64,000 bases of DNA from Mallotus nudiflorus. Taxonomy: Eukaryota; Streptophyta; Magnoliopsida; Malpighiales; Euphorbiaceae. Below the pieces are notes generated by a model. That model saw only the letters and a program-made list of their open reading frames with translations. It had not been told where the DNA came from and ran no database searches. Of this stretch, positions 11,925 to 21,229 are shown in pieces. A program made the position numbers and the translations under genes. The number at the start of each line of letters is the position of its first letter. Position 1 is the stretch's first letter. The DNA lies in contig CANTUR010000009.1 of assembly GCA_947683625.1 (NCBI GenBank), forward strand, positions 943,501-1,007,500, in the 5' to 3' direction.

Positions 11925-12020
11925 TTGCACTATAAGTGATTTGGGAAGAAATCACTTCTCTTATATAGTTGGCATAAATATTGTAATAAATAGCTAATCT
12001 CCTTAAGGTTTGGCCTTAAG
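11925..12020 (+). promoter_or_regulatory. Leader hairpins
   Basis: Two inverted repeats are visible just after the presumed transcription start. TAAGTGATTT pairs with AAATCACTT around a short GGGAAG loop (about 11,932-11,957). CTTAAGG pairs with CCTTAAG around TTTGG (12,002-12,020). Structured leaders that support ribosome shunting are known in caulimovirids; a role here is inference. Confidence 0.45.
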
Positions 12021-12507
12021 AAGAAAAGATAAATGAAAGAAAGTTCTTCATTCCAGTTTTTTATATCATAATTTCTTGATGTATGAATCTTTGTTTGATA
12101 AGATGAACTATCTAGAAAATTTAAATCAAACATAACTTAGATAATAGTTCTTTGGTTATATCATATAATTCCTTAAGTTCTTTGTAGTAGTCCTGAGTAT
12201 TATCCCAGGATGAAAAGGGCTATGGAGAAAGGTCGTAAATAGTACTCCAAGAGAGGGATTATGAAAGGGTAGAAAATTCTAGAAATTTTCACAAAAAAAG
12301 AATTCATGATATATTTAGGGCTATTATATAAGTTTTTTAATTTGAATTTTCAGTTTATTCTGATTTTTTATCTATCTAAATTTGATGCATCTAGAAATAT
12401 TTTTATAAATATTTTGGAATGATGATAGCTTTCTTGATATTTATCTAAGTATTCTTATGGTTGAATCTTATCTTGAATATTTTTAATTTACACAGTAATT
12501 ATTTTAC

Positions 12508-12801
12508 ATGACAACCATAGAAAAAGTTCTAGAAAACTTTTGTTTATTAAATCTACAAGACATAAGTAGTTTAACTGAATTTAGATAGCAAACATTACAC
12601 TACATAGAAGTATAAGACAATAATCATATTGAAAATCATGATATAGACTACGACTATGATGAAGTAACTAGAAGACAATTCATGCTTCAAGCTTTAGCGG
12701 ACTCATTAGATTTGTTAATTAGACAATTTCCCAATATTCCTTATTTACAATTTGTTGAAGAACCATCTAGTCCACCAAAATCTGACTTAGATTCTTCATG
12801 A
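12508..12801 (+). pseudogene. Small ORF 1 of caulimovirid, 97 codons (one stop)
   Basis: ATG at 12,508 and TGA at 12,799-12,801, with an internal TAG at codon 27 (one C-to-T change from Gln). The product is acidic and helical, with a DYDYDEVTRR stretch. No family is recognised. Its stop overlaps the next start in the string ATGA, the arrangement by which badna- and tungroviruses translate consecutive ORFs by leaky scanning. Confidence 0.5.
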
Positions 12802-13036
12802 CTATAAGACAAACCTTACAAAATATAGACTTTCAAATAAATCAAGAATAAATTAGACTTTATAATTTAGAAGAAAAATACTTAAGACTTATTACTAGAT
12901 GTAATACACTTTATTTTAATGGTTGTAATACTTCTAGACTTCAACATCATATCATTATTACTAAGTGGGACATAGAACACACTAGACAAAGGATAAGATA
13001 CTTAAAAGACTGTGAAATAATTTATACACTTTAACT
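12798..13036 (+). pseudogene. Small ORF 2 of caulimovirid (broken)
   Basis: ATG at 12,798 inside the ATGA overlap. The frame is charged and helical (IRLYNLEEKYLRLITRCN, WDIEHTRQRIRYLKDCE) with one early TAA at codon 18 and a TAA near 13,034. It probably belonged to a short virion-associated or polyprotein-leader ORF. No motif allows a firmer name. Confidence 0.45.
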
Positions 13037-13047
13037 AGACATCTAGC

Positions 13048-13128
13048 CCCAATTTCCTTTAGATATACATTTGCATATCTTTAGGCACCAAGATACTAGA
13101 TTTTTCAGACTATATCACCATAGGGTTG
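13048..13128 (-). repeat. Inverted repeat arm, right
   Basis: Reverse complement of 3,638-3,716, at the point where copy B ends. A shorter copy of GGTGATATAGTATGAA occurs again at 13,134-13,150. Confidence 0.75.
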
Positions 13129-13150
13129 CCACTTTGGTGATATAGTATGA

Positions 13151-13706
13151 ATTTTTCTGATTTAGGTACCATATATATATTCCACATAAAATGTGTATTA
13201 TTTTCTATTATATAAAGATGATTTATTTAAAAAAAATGAAGCTAGTGTAAAAAACAAAAATTTCATAAAATTTAAACACTTACAATAATCATTTAATTAA
13301 TTATATATCATTGTCATTTATAAAGAAAACATAAAAAGTGATCAATAGACACGACTTATACAAAAAATGGAGTTAAAAATACAAAAAATGGAGCTAAAAA
13401 TGTTATAAAAAAGTTTCCTGTCGTGTCCAGCTATGTTGTAAATATGTCCTAAGCATGTCCTTCTTGTGTCCAAAAAAATAATAAAAAAATAATATGACAT
13501 ATGTCTAGCTGTGTCAGACACATGTCGGGCGTGTGTCCGTGTCTGAAATGTGTCCGACACGGACACTCCACCTTATTTGAAGTGTCCGTGCTTCTTGGAT
13601 TCCTTCTAAAATTTTTGAATTGGTTGATATATGACTAATGGTATCATTTTTTTTTCATTAACTCGAATATTAATTTAGGCTTTTATTTTCTTTATTTATA
13701 AAAAAA
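13151..13706. other. Spacer with GTGTCC-rich palindromic tract
   Basis: No gene. AT-rich to about 13,410. Then a tract at 13,495-13,590 is built of GTGTC/GACAC words, including GTGTCCGACACGGACAC, which is nearly self-complementary. Two near-identical short segments (ACAAAAAATGGAG) repeat at 13,360 and 13,381. Confidence 0.5.
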
Positions 13707-15006
13707 GAAGTGGTAGATTATGCATTCCTGATGTGGATAATTTAAGAGAAGAGATCCTTAAAGAAGCACATTCTACAGCTTACAGTGTAAATCCAGGTGT
13801 TACTAATATGTACCATAGTATCAAAGATTTGTACCGGTGGGATGGATTGAAGAAGGATGTAGCTAATTATATTTCTAAGTACCCGACGTGTCAGCAGGTT
13901 AAAGCTGAACATCATAAGCCTTTTGGGAAGCTTCAGCCTCTTCCCATTCCTCAGTGGAAATAGGAGAGAATTGCTATGGATTTTGTGGTAGGGTTGCTTC
14001 ATTTAAAGGATGGATACGATTTCATTTGGGTGATTGTGGATAGGTTAACCAAATTATCTCACTTCTTACCAGTTAAAGCCACTTATTCTGTAGCTACGTT
14101 GGCTAAGCTGTATGTAAAACATATTGTGTGCCTTCATGGAGTGCCTATTTCCATTGTATCTGATAGAGGTTTAGTGTTTACCTCTTATTTTGGCAGAAGT
14201 TATAGAAAATAATGGGCACCAAGCTTGATTTCAATACTTTTTTTACCCTCAGACAGATGGTCAATCTGAGAGAATGATCCAAACACTTGAGGATATGTTG
14301 AGGATGTGTGTATTAGATCTTAGAGGTAGTTAGGATGATCATTTGCTACTAGTAGAATTTTTATATAATAATAGCTACCATAGCAGTATTGAAATGATAT
14401 TATATGAAGCTTTGTATGGAAGCAAGTGTAGATCCCCTCTACGTTGGGATGAGATTGGAGTGAGAGTATTAATTAGACCTGAGATTATCTAGGATGTAGT
14501 AGAGAAGGTTGTTGTGATTAGAAGAAGATTACAAACTACAGCTAGCAGATAGAAGAGCTATGCGGATCCGAAGCACAGAGATATGGAGTTTCAGGTTTGA
14601 GACTATGTGTTTCTAAAGGTGTCTTCGATGAAGGGTGTGATGAGGTTTGACAAGAAGCACTGAGATATATTAGACTGTTCGAGATTCTGGAGAGAGTGGG
14701 CATGGTTGCATATCGGTTGGCTTTGCCTCTGAATCTATCTCAAGTGCATTTAGTGTTTCATATCTCGATGCTGAGGAAGTATATTTCAAACCCTTCACAC
14801 ATGTTATAGCCTGAGAGTGTGGAAATGAACGAAGACTTGACGTATGAGGAGGAGCCAATTGTGATAGTGGATTATCAAGTTCATCAGTTGCATTCCAAGT
14901 AGATCCCAATGGTCAAGGTTTTGTGGAGGAGCAAAGACATGGAAGGGCACACGTGGGAGATTAAAGCTGAGATGCGGGTGGCCTACCCTTACCTTTTTCC
15001 TCGATG
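13707..15006 (+). pseudogene. Gypsy integrase with chromodomain-like tail (broken)
   Basis: The zinc-binding part runs 13,733-13,900 (HSTAYSVNPGVTNMYH; KYPTCQQVKAEH, with one zinc Cys read as Tyr). The core follows with AMDFVVGL (first Asp, about 13,976) and SIVSDRG (second Asp, about 14,155). A frame slip near 14,200 precedes DGQSERMIQTLEDM, which holds the catalytic Glu. A second slip occurs near 14,660. The tail at 14,905-15,000 (VKVLWRSKDMEGHTWEIKAE) is of chromodomain type, which targets insertion to heterochromatin. Stops at 13,961, 14,210 and others. Confidence 0.8.
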
Positions 15007-15069
15007 AATTCATGTTTTCTGTTCTTTTATTTGAAAATTCGAAGACAAATTTTTGTGAGGGGGAAGGAT

Positions 15070-15260
15070 TGTTATAACCCGGTATTTTAAATTATTAAAT
15101 TTATTTTCAGATGTGTAGTGTTAATAAATATTTTAAATTGTTATATATTATAATTAATTTTTGTAGTTTGATTATAGTGTTGTTAATTATTTTATTTTAT
15201 TATGATATTAATATTAAATTGAAATTTAAAAGTTTAATTTATTGGTATATATTATTTATT

Positions 15261-15292
<32 letters not shown>

Positions 15293-18079
15293 ATTATGAA
15301 TAGTGTTAATTTAGTGTATTTATTATATTTTAATATTTGTGGTAAATTTAATTAGAAAAGTGAATATTTAATTTAAAAATATTATTTTTAATATTGTTTT
15401 GTCTTTTTTATAATTAAAAAAAATATAAAAGAAAAAAAAATTCTCTTTCCTTCTGCTTCTCTCTTTCCTCTCCCCCTCCCCTTTCCCTCCTATTCTTCTT
15501 CTTCTTCTTTCTATGTGAAAACATAGAACCACCCTGAGCCACCACCCATGCCATCACCAACCACCACATTGCCACCATTGTCTCGCCAGCATCACCTCTT
15601 CTCTTCCCTCCACTTTTGCCATCATCAGAGCCCCTCTTCCTCCCCAGTTTCGTTGAAGGCAGCAGCTCCATCAAGCTTCGCCAGTGACGTTTTCGATGGA
15701 GATAGCTCATAATCTTAGGATTTTTCAACTCCTCTTGGGGGGGGGGGGGGGGGGGGGAGGCAAGCTTAATATGTGGTTGTCTTAAGCTTAGAACATCCGG
15801 TAATTGATTTAGGTTCAAGTTTTAGCTTATGTCTATTTAGGTTTTTGATTTTTTTTTTGGCTTATTATGGTTTGATTCATGCTTAATGCCTGGAAATGTT
15901 GTTGTGTGAAACTTGAGCTACTCAAATATATTTTGCTTAATTTTTTTTTTGAATTATTTGGAATTGTTAGGTTTTTTATTTCGATGAGTTACTGTTTCGG
16001 TGACCCATGCTGGAAAAGTTTGAATATTTTAAAATATTCCTTGAATTATTTAGAGTATAGTTTGTGAAGAAAATTTGGTGAGATTGATTTTTGATTTTTA
16101 GTTATGAATTTATTTATGTTTATGTGAAATTTTAATATAAATTAGTAAATTTGGTATTTTAATTGAATTTATTATTAATTAGTGTGTTTTGGAAAATTTT
16201 AAATAACAAATAGCATTAAAATATTTTTTACGAATTATTTACTAGTTTTAGATCATTAATAAAAAAATTTGAAAATATATTCAAATAATAGCTTATTTAT
16301 TATTTTTATGGTTAAAATGGATTTTTAGCTATTTTTATTATATAATTGAGTAATTTAACTAATTAATTGTACTTTATGCTATTTAATTTTGAATATTTAA
16401 AAAATGTAATTTTTACTAATATTATTTAACTATATTTGAAATTTTATTTAATTAATGTGAAAAGAAATTATATTTAACGTTTTTTTTATTTAAATAAATT
16501 GTATTGAGGTATTTTTATGAATTTTAATAAATTTTAATATGTTATTATTAAAATACTAATTTTTGTGTATTTTGGTTCTCGGTTGGACAATTGGTGTAGT
16601 GCGAGGGCCCAACCCGAGAAATTGTGCATTTATGAATATTGAAGTGTGTTTGCTTACAGGATTAGCTTTACTTTTAGTAGAGAGACATCTGTTTTACATA
16701 TGAGACTTTTTTGAATTTTTGGTATAATTCTTGTAAAATGTGACATCGGGTCGATCCTGAGATTTTGATTTTTGGTCGAGTCGTGTCCTAGATTGAGTCT
16801 TACTCTAGTATTCCTAGAAGTATAAAATTAGGATTTCAATTCTAATATTATTATTATTATTTATTTATTTATTTTCTTTAGTTGTACCGAAACTGAGGCC
16901 TCCTGGACCAGGTCAGTCTATCTCTTTTAGAGGAGCACACAACTCTGAGTTATTATCTTATATATGCATTGCATGTAGGATATATAATTGTGAGCATCCA
17001 TATTTTTATAATGTATCTAAATATGAATTATTTACTAAATGATTATGTATATGTTTGGTATACTTTTGGTATGTTTTTTGTATATATGTGACATATATAT
17101 TTTGTATATTTTTGGTATATTTCTTTAAAAATGGATGCTATCATATTTAGATTATGTGTTTTATTATTTTAAATAATTATACGATTTATTTCAAGGATAG
17201 CAGTAGAACGTGCTATCTAGTGAGTTGCACTAAGACTGTGTATGTACCAATGCGTTAGATTTTAGGGTTGAGATTATGAGATTATTTGATGTGAGACCTA
17301 ATTATTTGATTATTGAGATTTGTGGTGAGAGAGTGGTGTGATTGCTAGAGCTCGGTTAACCTAGTGTATTGGGGCCAATCATACTGATAGTGAGACTGTA
17401 GGAGCTCAGTTGACTTAGGTTCTCAAGGCTAGTCTACTGTCTAAATATGGAAAAGAGAAATATTTTGGAATTAAGTAAGATTGTGGGCTAGTGAGATTCA
17501 ATGATCGAGGTTGTGAACTATTTAGGGTTCTATTCTGATCCTTCACTCAAAATAAACTTTTCTGCATCTATTATTATATAAAAGTAGATTTTCACATCTG
17601 TATGATATGCATGTATATATATTATTATATTGATGCTTGACTGTACATGACTTTAGGTTGCATGTATATATATTATAATAATTCACTCAGTGAGGTATGA
17701 CTCCACTCAATATTTTTTAAGACCTACTACTTTATACCTTCCTCGTAGTACTATTCACTAGACTCTTTCTTCTCTGGCTGATTTATGTAAATACTGAATG
17801 ATTATCTTCTTGTATTTTAGTAATCATGACAGTAGTAGCGTTATTGTAGTAGTAGTGTGTTGTATTATTAGAAACCCTGTACTTGAATATTTTATGAAAA
17901 TATTTTTATTATGTTATAAAATAAAGATTTTCTTTTATATTAATTAAAGTTTTAATTCTGGCATACTTTTATATTATTATTGCATGTGTTTTTATTTTTA
18001 AGGTTTACTACAGGTTTCGAATTCAAAAGAATTCTCGTTCCCTAGCGTCGGTCATGACTCCCCAGTTTAGGTCATGACA
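15070..18079 (+). repeat. 3' LTR of the chromovirus, about 3.0 kb
   Basis: It begins TGTTATAACCCGG right after the polypurine tract and ends GGTCATGACA, giving TG...CA ends. It contains no gene. It holds an ATT/AAT microsatellite (about 15,262-15,292), a CT-rich tract (15,440-15,510), a 21-base G run (15,737-15,757) and long AT-rich stretches. The length fits Tekay/Del LTRs. The next five bases are GCGTG, but the left flank needed to test a target duplication is absent. Confidence 0.8.
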
Positions 18080-18289
18080 GCGTGGGTATAAACGCGTATG
18101 GGAGTTTAGGGTAAAAAAATTCCAACGTGGCATTTTCAATGTTTATAACAGATACCTCTGTGTTTCTCTTATCCCAAAATCCTTCTCCTTCATCTTCTTA
18201 ATGTTCTTTAACCACCATTTTTTAATAGCCTAAAATTTTGTTTTCTTCATCCCCATTTTTAGCCTAACTAAAGCCTTTCTTTTTCATAA

Positions 18290-18790
18290 TTGAAAATTAG
18301 TGGCCTGCAACTGAAGATGATGGTGTTTGAAATTGATGATGGTGTTTGAAATTAATGATGCTTAGGCCCTACTTGGACACCCAATTTGTTAATGTGGAGA
18401 AACTACAACCCTAAAAGCATCATTGAAATTTTCAAATCCAAGTTGGAGGTTCTTTAGTTACAGTAACTACAGGGTTAGTGTTTAATTTTGAGACATTGCC
18501 ATTTTAATTTTGAGATAGTAAAGAATAGAGTTTACTGATTGTTTGGGTTTGGGTTGAATGTAGAGATATGGTGGGATTGCTAATGCTTATAACTTTTTTG
18601 CCTGGTATAATCCCTTTATGTCAGAGCAACCAAAGCATGTCATCTTAGGGCTTGCTTAAAAAAGTTAGGGAAATTAAAGCTGAGAGGGATTGAGAAAGGA
18701 AACAAGCGAAAGTTGTGTTGACTATGTTAGTGTCAATATGCTTAGTTATTTTACTGATTGTAATATGTTAGTGAGGTTGAGGTAGCTCAT
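18290..18790 (+). pseudogene. GRF-type zinc-finger gene remnant
   Basis: From a possible acceptor at about 18,564 the sequence reads RYGGIANAYNFFAWYNP and then MSEQPKHVILGL. After a one-base slip it continues KKVREIKAERD, and later a hydrophobic stretch (MLVSICLVILLI). This matches the second exon of small plant proteins with a GRF zinc finger, a coiled coil and a C-terminal membrane helix. The zinc Cys in the YC-N-F part reads Tyr. A weaker trace of the first exon (PTWTPNLLMWRNYNP) may lie at about 18,367. Function unknown in the family; many such genes are transposon-associated. About 210 bases before it hold nothing recognisable. Confidence 0.5.
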
Positions 18791-19019
18791 TTTGTTGTCA
18801 CATACCATTTTGGTGTATTATTGTTTGTTGTAAAAGAAACTTTATGAATGATGTTGCTCTCAGTAAGAGATGCCCTTCATTTTTTCTATGACAATTTAGC
18901 TTCAGTATAACTGCAGATTCCTATTTATTTAATGTAATGACAATGTTAAAAGACAAACTCAATGTGACATGATGTGTGTGCAAAATGTGTTTATACTAAA
19001 AAGTAAGAACAAAACTAAG

Positions 19020-19727
19020 GGAAATCCATTCAACTAAAAAGCTTGCTACTAAGAAAAATGTTTATAAAAACTCTTAATAAAGGAGAGTGAAACAATAATA
19101 GATTACACCGTAAAAGTGTTAGCAGTGGTGAATCAAATAAAGAGACTTGGAGAAACCATATAAGATGTCCATGTGGTTGAGAAGATTTTACGCTCTCTAA
19201 ATCCTAAATTCAATAATGTAGTGGTTGCTATTAAGGAGTCTAAAGACTTGGAGGCCATAACGATTAATGAATTATGTGGATCATTGCGAGCCCACGAAGA
19301 AATAATGAACCATGGCAAGCAAACACAAGTTGATTAAGCTTTGCTAGCAAATGCATCAATCAAATCTAAAGGTGATTCTTCCACAAGAGGTGGTTGTGGT
19401 CAACCACGTAGGAGAGGTTGTGGTTGTGGTCAACTACGTAGGAGAGGTTGTGGTTGAGGACATGGATATGGACGTCGACAAGGTCAAGGGACAGGTGAAC
19501 AAAATCTTCTAATAAAAATAAAAATCAAAGAGACAGAGGAAAAGGAAGAGGTAAGTATGAAGGTTACAATGAAAGAAAAAACAAAGCACAAGTAGAGTGT
19601 TATTCTTATGGTAAACATGGCCATTATTCTTAGGAATGTTAGAATAAAGAGGTAGATGAGGAAACTAAGCTTGCAAAGAAGCCAAAAGATGAAGTAGCTG
19701 AAGCTTTATTTCTTTCTTATAAATAAG
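19020..19727 (+). pseudogene. Copia gag remnant
   Basis: The frame gives DYTVKVLAVVNQIKRLGETI and KILRSLNPKFNNVVVAIKES, typical of the UBN2/gag_pre domain. A short Arg/Gly tandem repeat follows (a 30-base unit with GGTTGTGGTCAAC repeated near 19,395 and 19,425). A zinc-knuckle trace is at 19,600-19,640 (CYSYGKHGHYS, then EC after a stop). The second knuckle Cys is Tyr. Stops at about 19,155, 19,336 and 19,632. Confidence 0.75.
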
Positions 19728-19732
19728 AAACC

Positions 19733-20059
19733 ATGACTCATAAGAGTGCATGGTACCTTAACAATGGAGCCAGTAATCACATGACAGGAGACAAAAGCAA
19801 GTTTATAGAACTTGATACCAGAATTTATGGCAATGTAAGATTTGGAGATGACATGAAAGTGGAGATTCATGGTAAAGGCACAATCTCACTTGAAACCACA
19901 AAAGGTGGTCACAAACTGCTCCAAAATGTCTATTACATTCCTAAATTAAAAAGCAATATTTTGAGTATTGGCCAGCTTTTGGAGAATGGTTGTAAAATTA
20001 ACCTGGAAGGGTGCACTTTTTGGCTTAAAGATCATAATGCTAACTTATTGCTAAGGTAA
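19733..20059 (+). pseudogene. Copia aspartic protease remnant
   Basis: SAWYLNNGASNHMTGDKSKF is the protease start of Copia polyproteins. The catalytic Asp of the usual D-S/N-G-A-S reads Asn (WYLNNGAS), so the enzyme would be dead even if expressed. The remaining domain (VRFGDDMKVEIHGKGTI, LKSNILSIGQL) is open to 20,057. Confidence 0.8.
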
Positions 20060-21015
20060 CAAGGACAAAGAACCGGAATGTTCATACTAGACATGAAAGT
20101 AGGTGAAGCTGTGTGTTTAAAGACTTGTATGGAAGATACATTGTGGATTTAGCATATGAGATTTGGGCATTTGAATTTTGACAGTCTTAAGGATTTGGGA
20201 AGAAAGAAAATGGTGAAGGGTATTCCAGCTATTGATCACCCAAAACAGTTGTGTGAAGCTTGTTTATTTAGAAAACATTCTAAAAAAAGCTTCCCAAAGC
20301 ATTCCATCTCGAGAGCTACCAAGCCTTTACAGCTCATCCAACAGATGTTTGTGGTCTTATCAGTCCTTCATCACTTAGTAAAAGCTCTTATTTCATGTTA
20401 TTAACTAATTATTATACTCGAAAGACTTGGATTTATTTCTTAAAGAAAAAATCTAAGGCTTTAGATTGTTTTAAAAGATTCAAAGCAGGTGTTGAGAAAG
20501 AGAGCGAGTATGAGATTAAATCTCTGAGAACTGATAGAGGTGGAGACTTTACTTCTAATGAATTTAAAAGTCTTTATGAGTTGTATGGTATTAGGCAATT
20601 CCTGACAGTTGTTGGATCACCCTAACAAAATGGAGTCATAGAAAGGAAGAACTGGACGATCTTGGATATGGCAAGATCAATGCTGAAAAGTAAGAATATA
20701 CCAGAAGAATTTTGGGTTGAAGCAGTTTCTTATGTAGTGTATATTTCAAACTAGAGTCTAACCAAAAGCTTGAAGGATGTAACTCCTCAAGAAGCCTGGA
20801 GTAGACAAAAGCCAAATGTGTCCCATTTGCAAGTTTTTGAGTCTGTTGCTTATATGCATGTTCCAAAGCATGAAAGATCCAAACTGGATAATAAAAGTGA
20901 GAAGTTTATCTTCATCGACTATTATGAGAATTCCAAAGGTTATAGGTTGTTCAACCTAAGTAGTGGAAAGTTTGTCACTAGCGAAGACATTGAGTTCAAT
21001 GAAGGAAAATCATAG
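20060..21015 (+). pseudogene. Copia integrase (broken)
   Basis: A GAG-pre-integrase zinc domain lies at 20,153-20,300 (MRFGHLNFDSL, CEACLFRKH). The core has LRTDRGGDFTSNEF (second Asp, about 20,530) and, after a TAA at 20,623-20,625, NGVIERKNWTILDMARSML with the catalytic Glu. The first Asp segment lies near 20,340, where a frame slip occurs. Another stop is at about 20,752. The end (GYRLFNLSSGKFVTSEDIEF) is open to 21,013. Confidence 0.85.
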
Positions 21016-21229
21016 GACTAGAGTTTATAGAAGGAAGGATCATATGATTTTCTAGCTTATTTCGCAAATAATGGACTAGTTATTCAAAAGTTGAAGCCAC
21101 ACCACCAACTTCACTAGCTCCATCATCCCAGGCGTCATCATTAATAACTTCACCTTCATCAAGCTCAAGTGAAGGGCCAAGAAAATACTCCAGTCTTGTA
21201 GACATTTATAATGAAATTGAGAGATTTAA

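Larger units (their letters stand above)
11594..12507 (+). other. Caulimovirid intergenic region and leader
   Basis: Gene-free stretch between the last ORF and the small ORFs. It contains the TATA box, the hairpins listed separately and AT-rich sequence without long frames. Its first 340 bases repeat, inverted, the left end of the window (about 1-290). Confidence 0.6.
3770..13040 (+). mobile_element. Endogenous caulimovirid copy B (near full content, broken)
   Basis: On the plus strand this stretch gives the caulimovirid domain order: coiled-coil region, movement protein, coat protein with CCHC knuckle, Cys-rich zinc region, aspartic protease, RT, RNase H, a separate last ORF, an intergenic promoter, and two small ORFs overlapping by ATGA. 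A last ORF after the polyprotein is known from florendoviruses and rice tungro bacilliform virus; the ATGA overlap is known from badna/tungroviruses. The order is circularly permuted relative to the small ORFs, as expected if a circular or concatemeric genome integrated. Dozens of stops and frameshifts make it non-functional. Confidence 0.85.
13707..18079 (+). mobile_element. Chromovirus (Ty3/gypsy, Tekay/Del type), 3' part
   Basis: Integrase and chromodomain-like remains are followed by a polypurine tract (GAGGGGGAAGGA, 15,057-15,068) and a long LTR. Everything 5' of the integrase zinc finger, including gag, protease, RT and the 5' LTR, is missing. The clade is inferred from the C-terminal chromodomain-like segment and the LTR starting TGTTATAACCCGG. 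Confidence 0.8.

Noticed and set aside
1..13040. Active or episomal virus
   Set aside because: Both copies have many stops, frame breaks and a dead protease site; they are old integrated remains.
15414..15818. 134-codon minus-strand frame rich in Arg/Glu/Lys
   Set aside because: Lies inside the chromovirus LTR and is produced by its CT-rich and G-run tracts; no domain.
18080..18084. Target duplication of the chromovirus (GCGTG)
   Set aside because: The 5' end of the element is missing, so the second copy cannot be seen.
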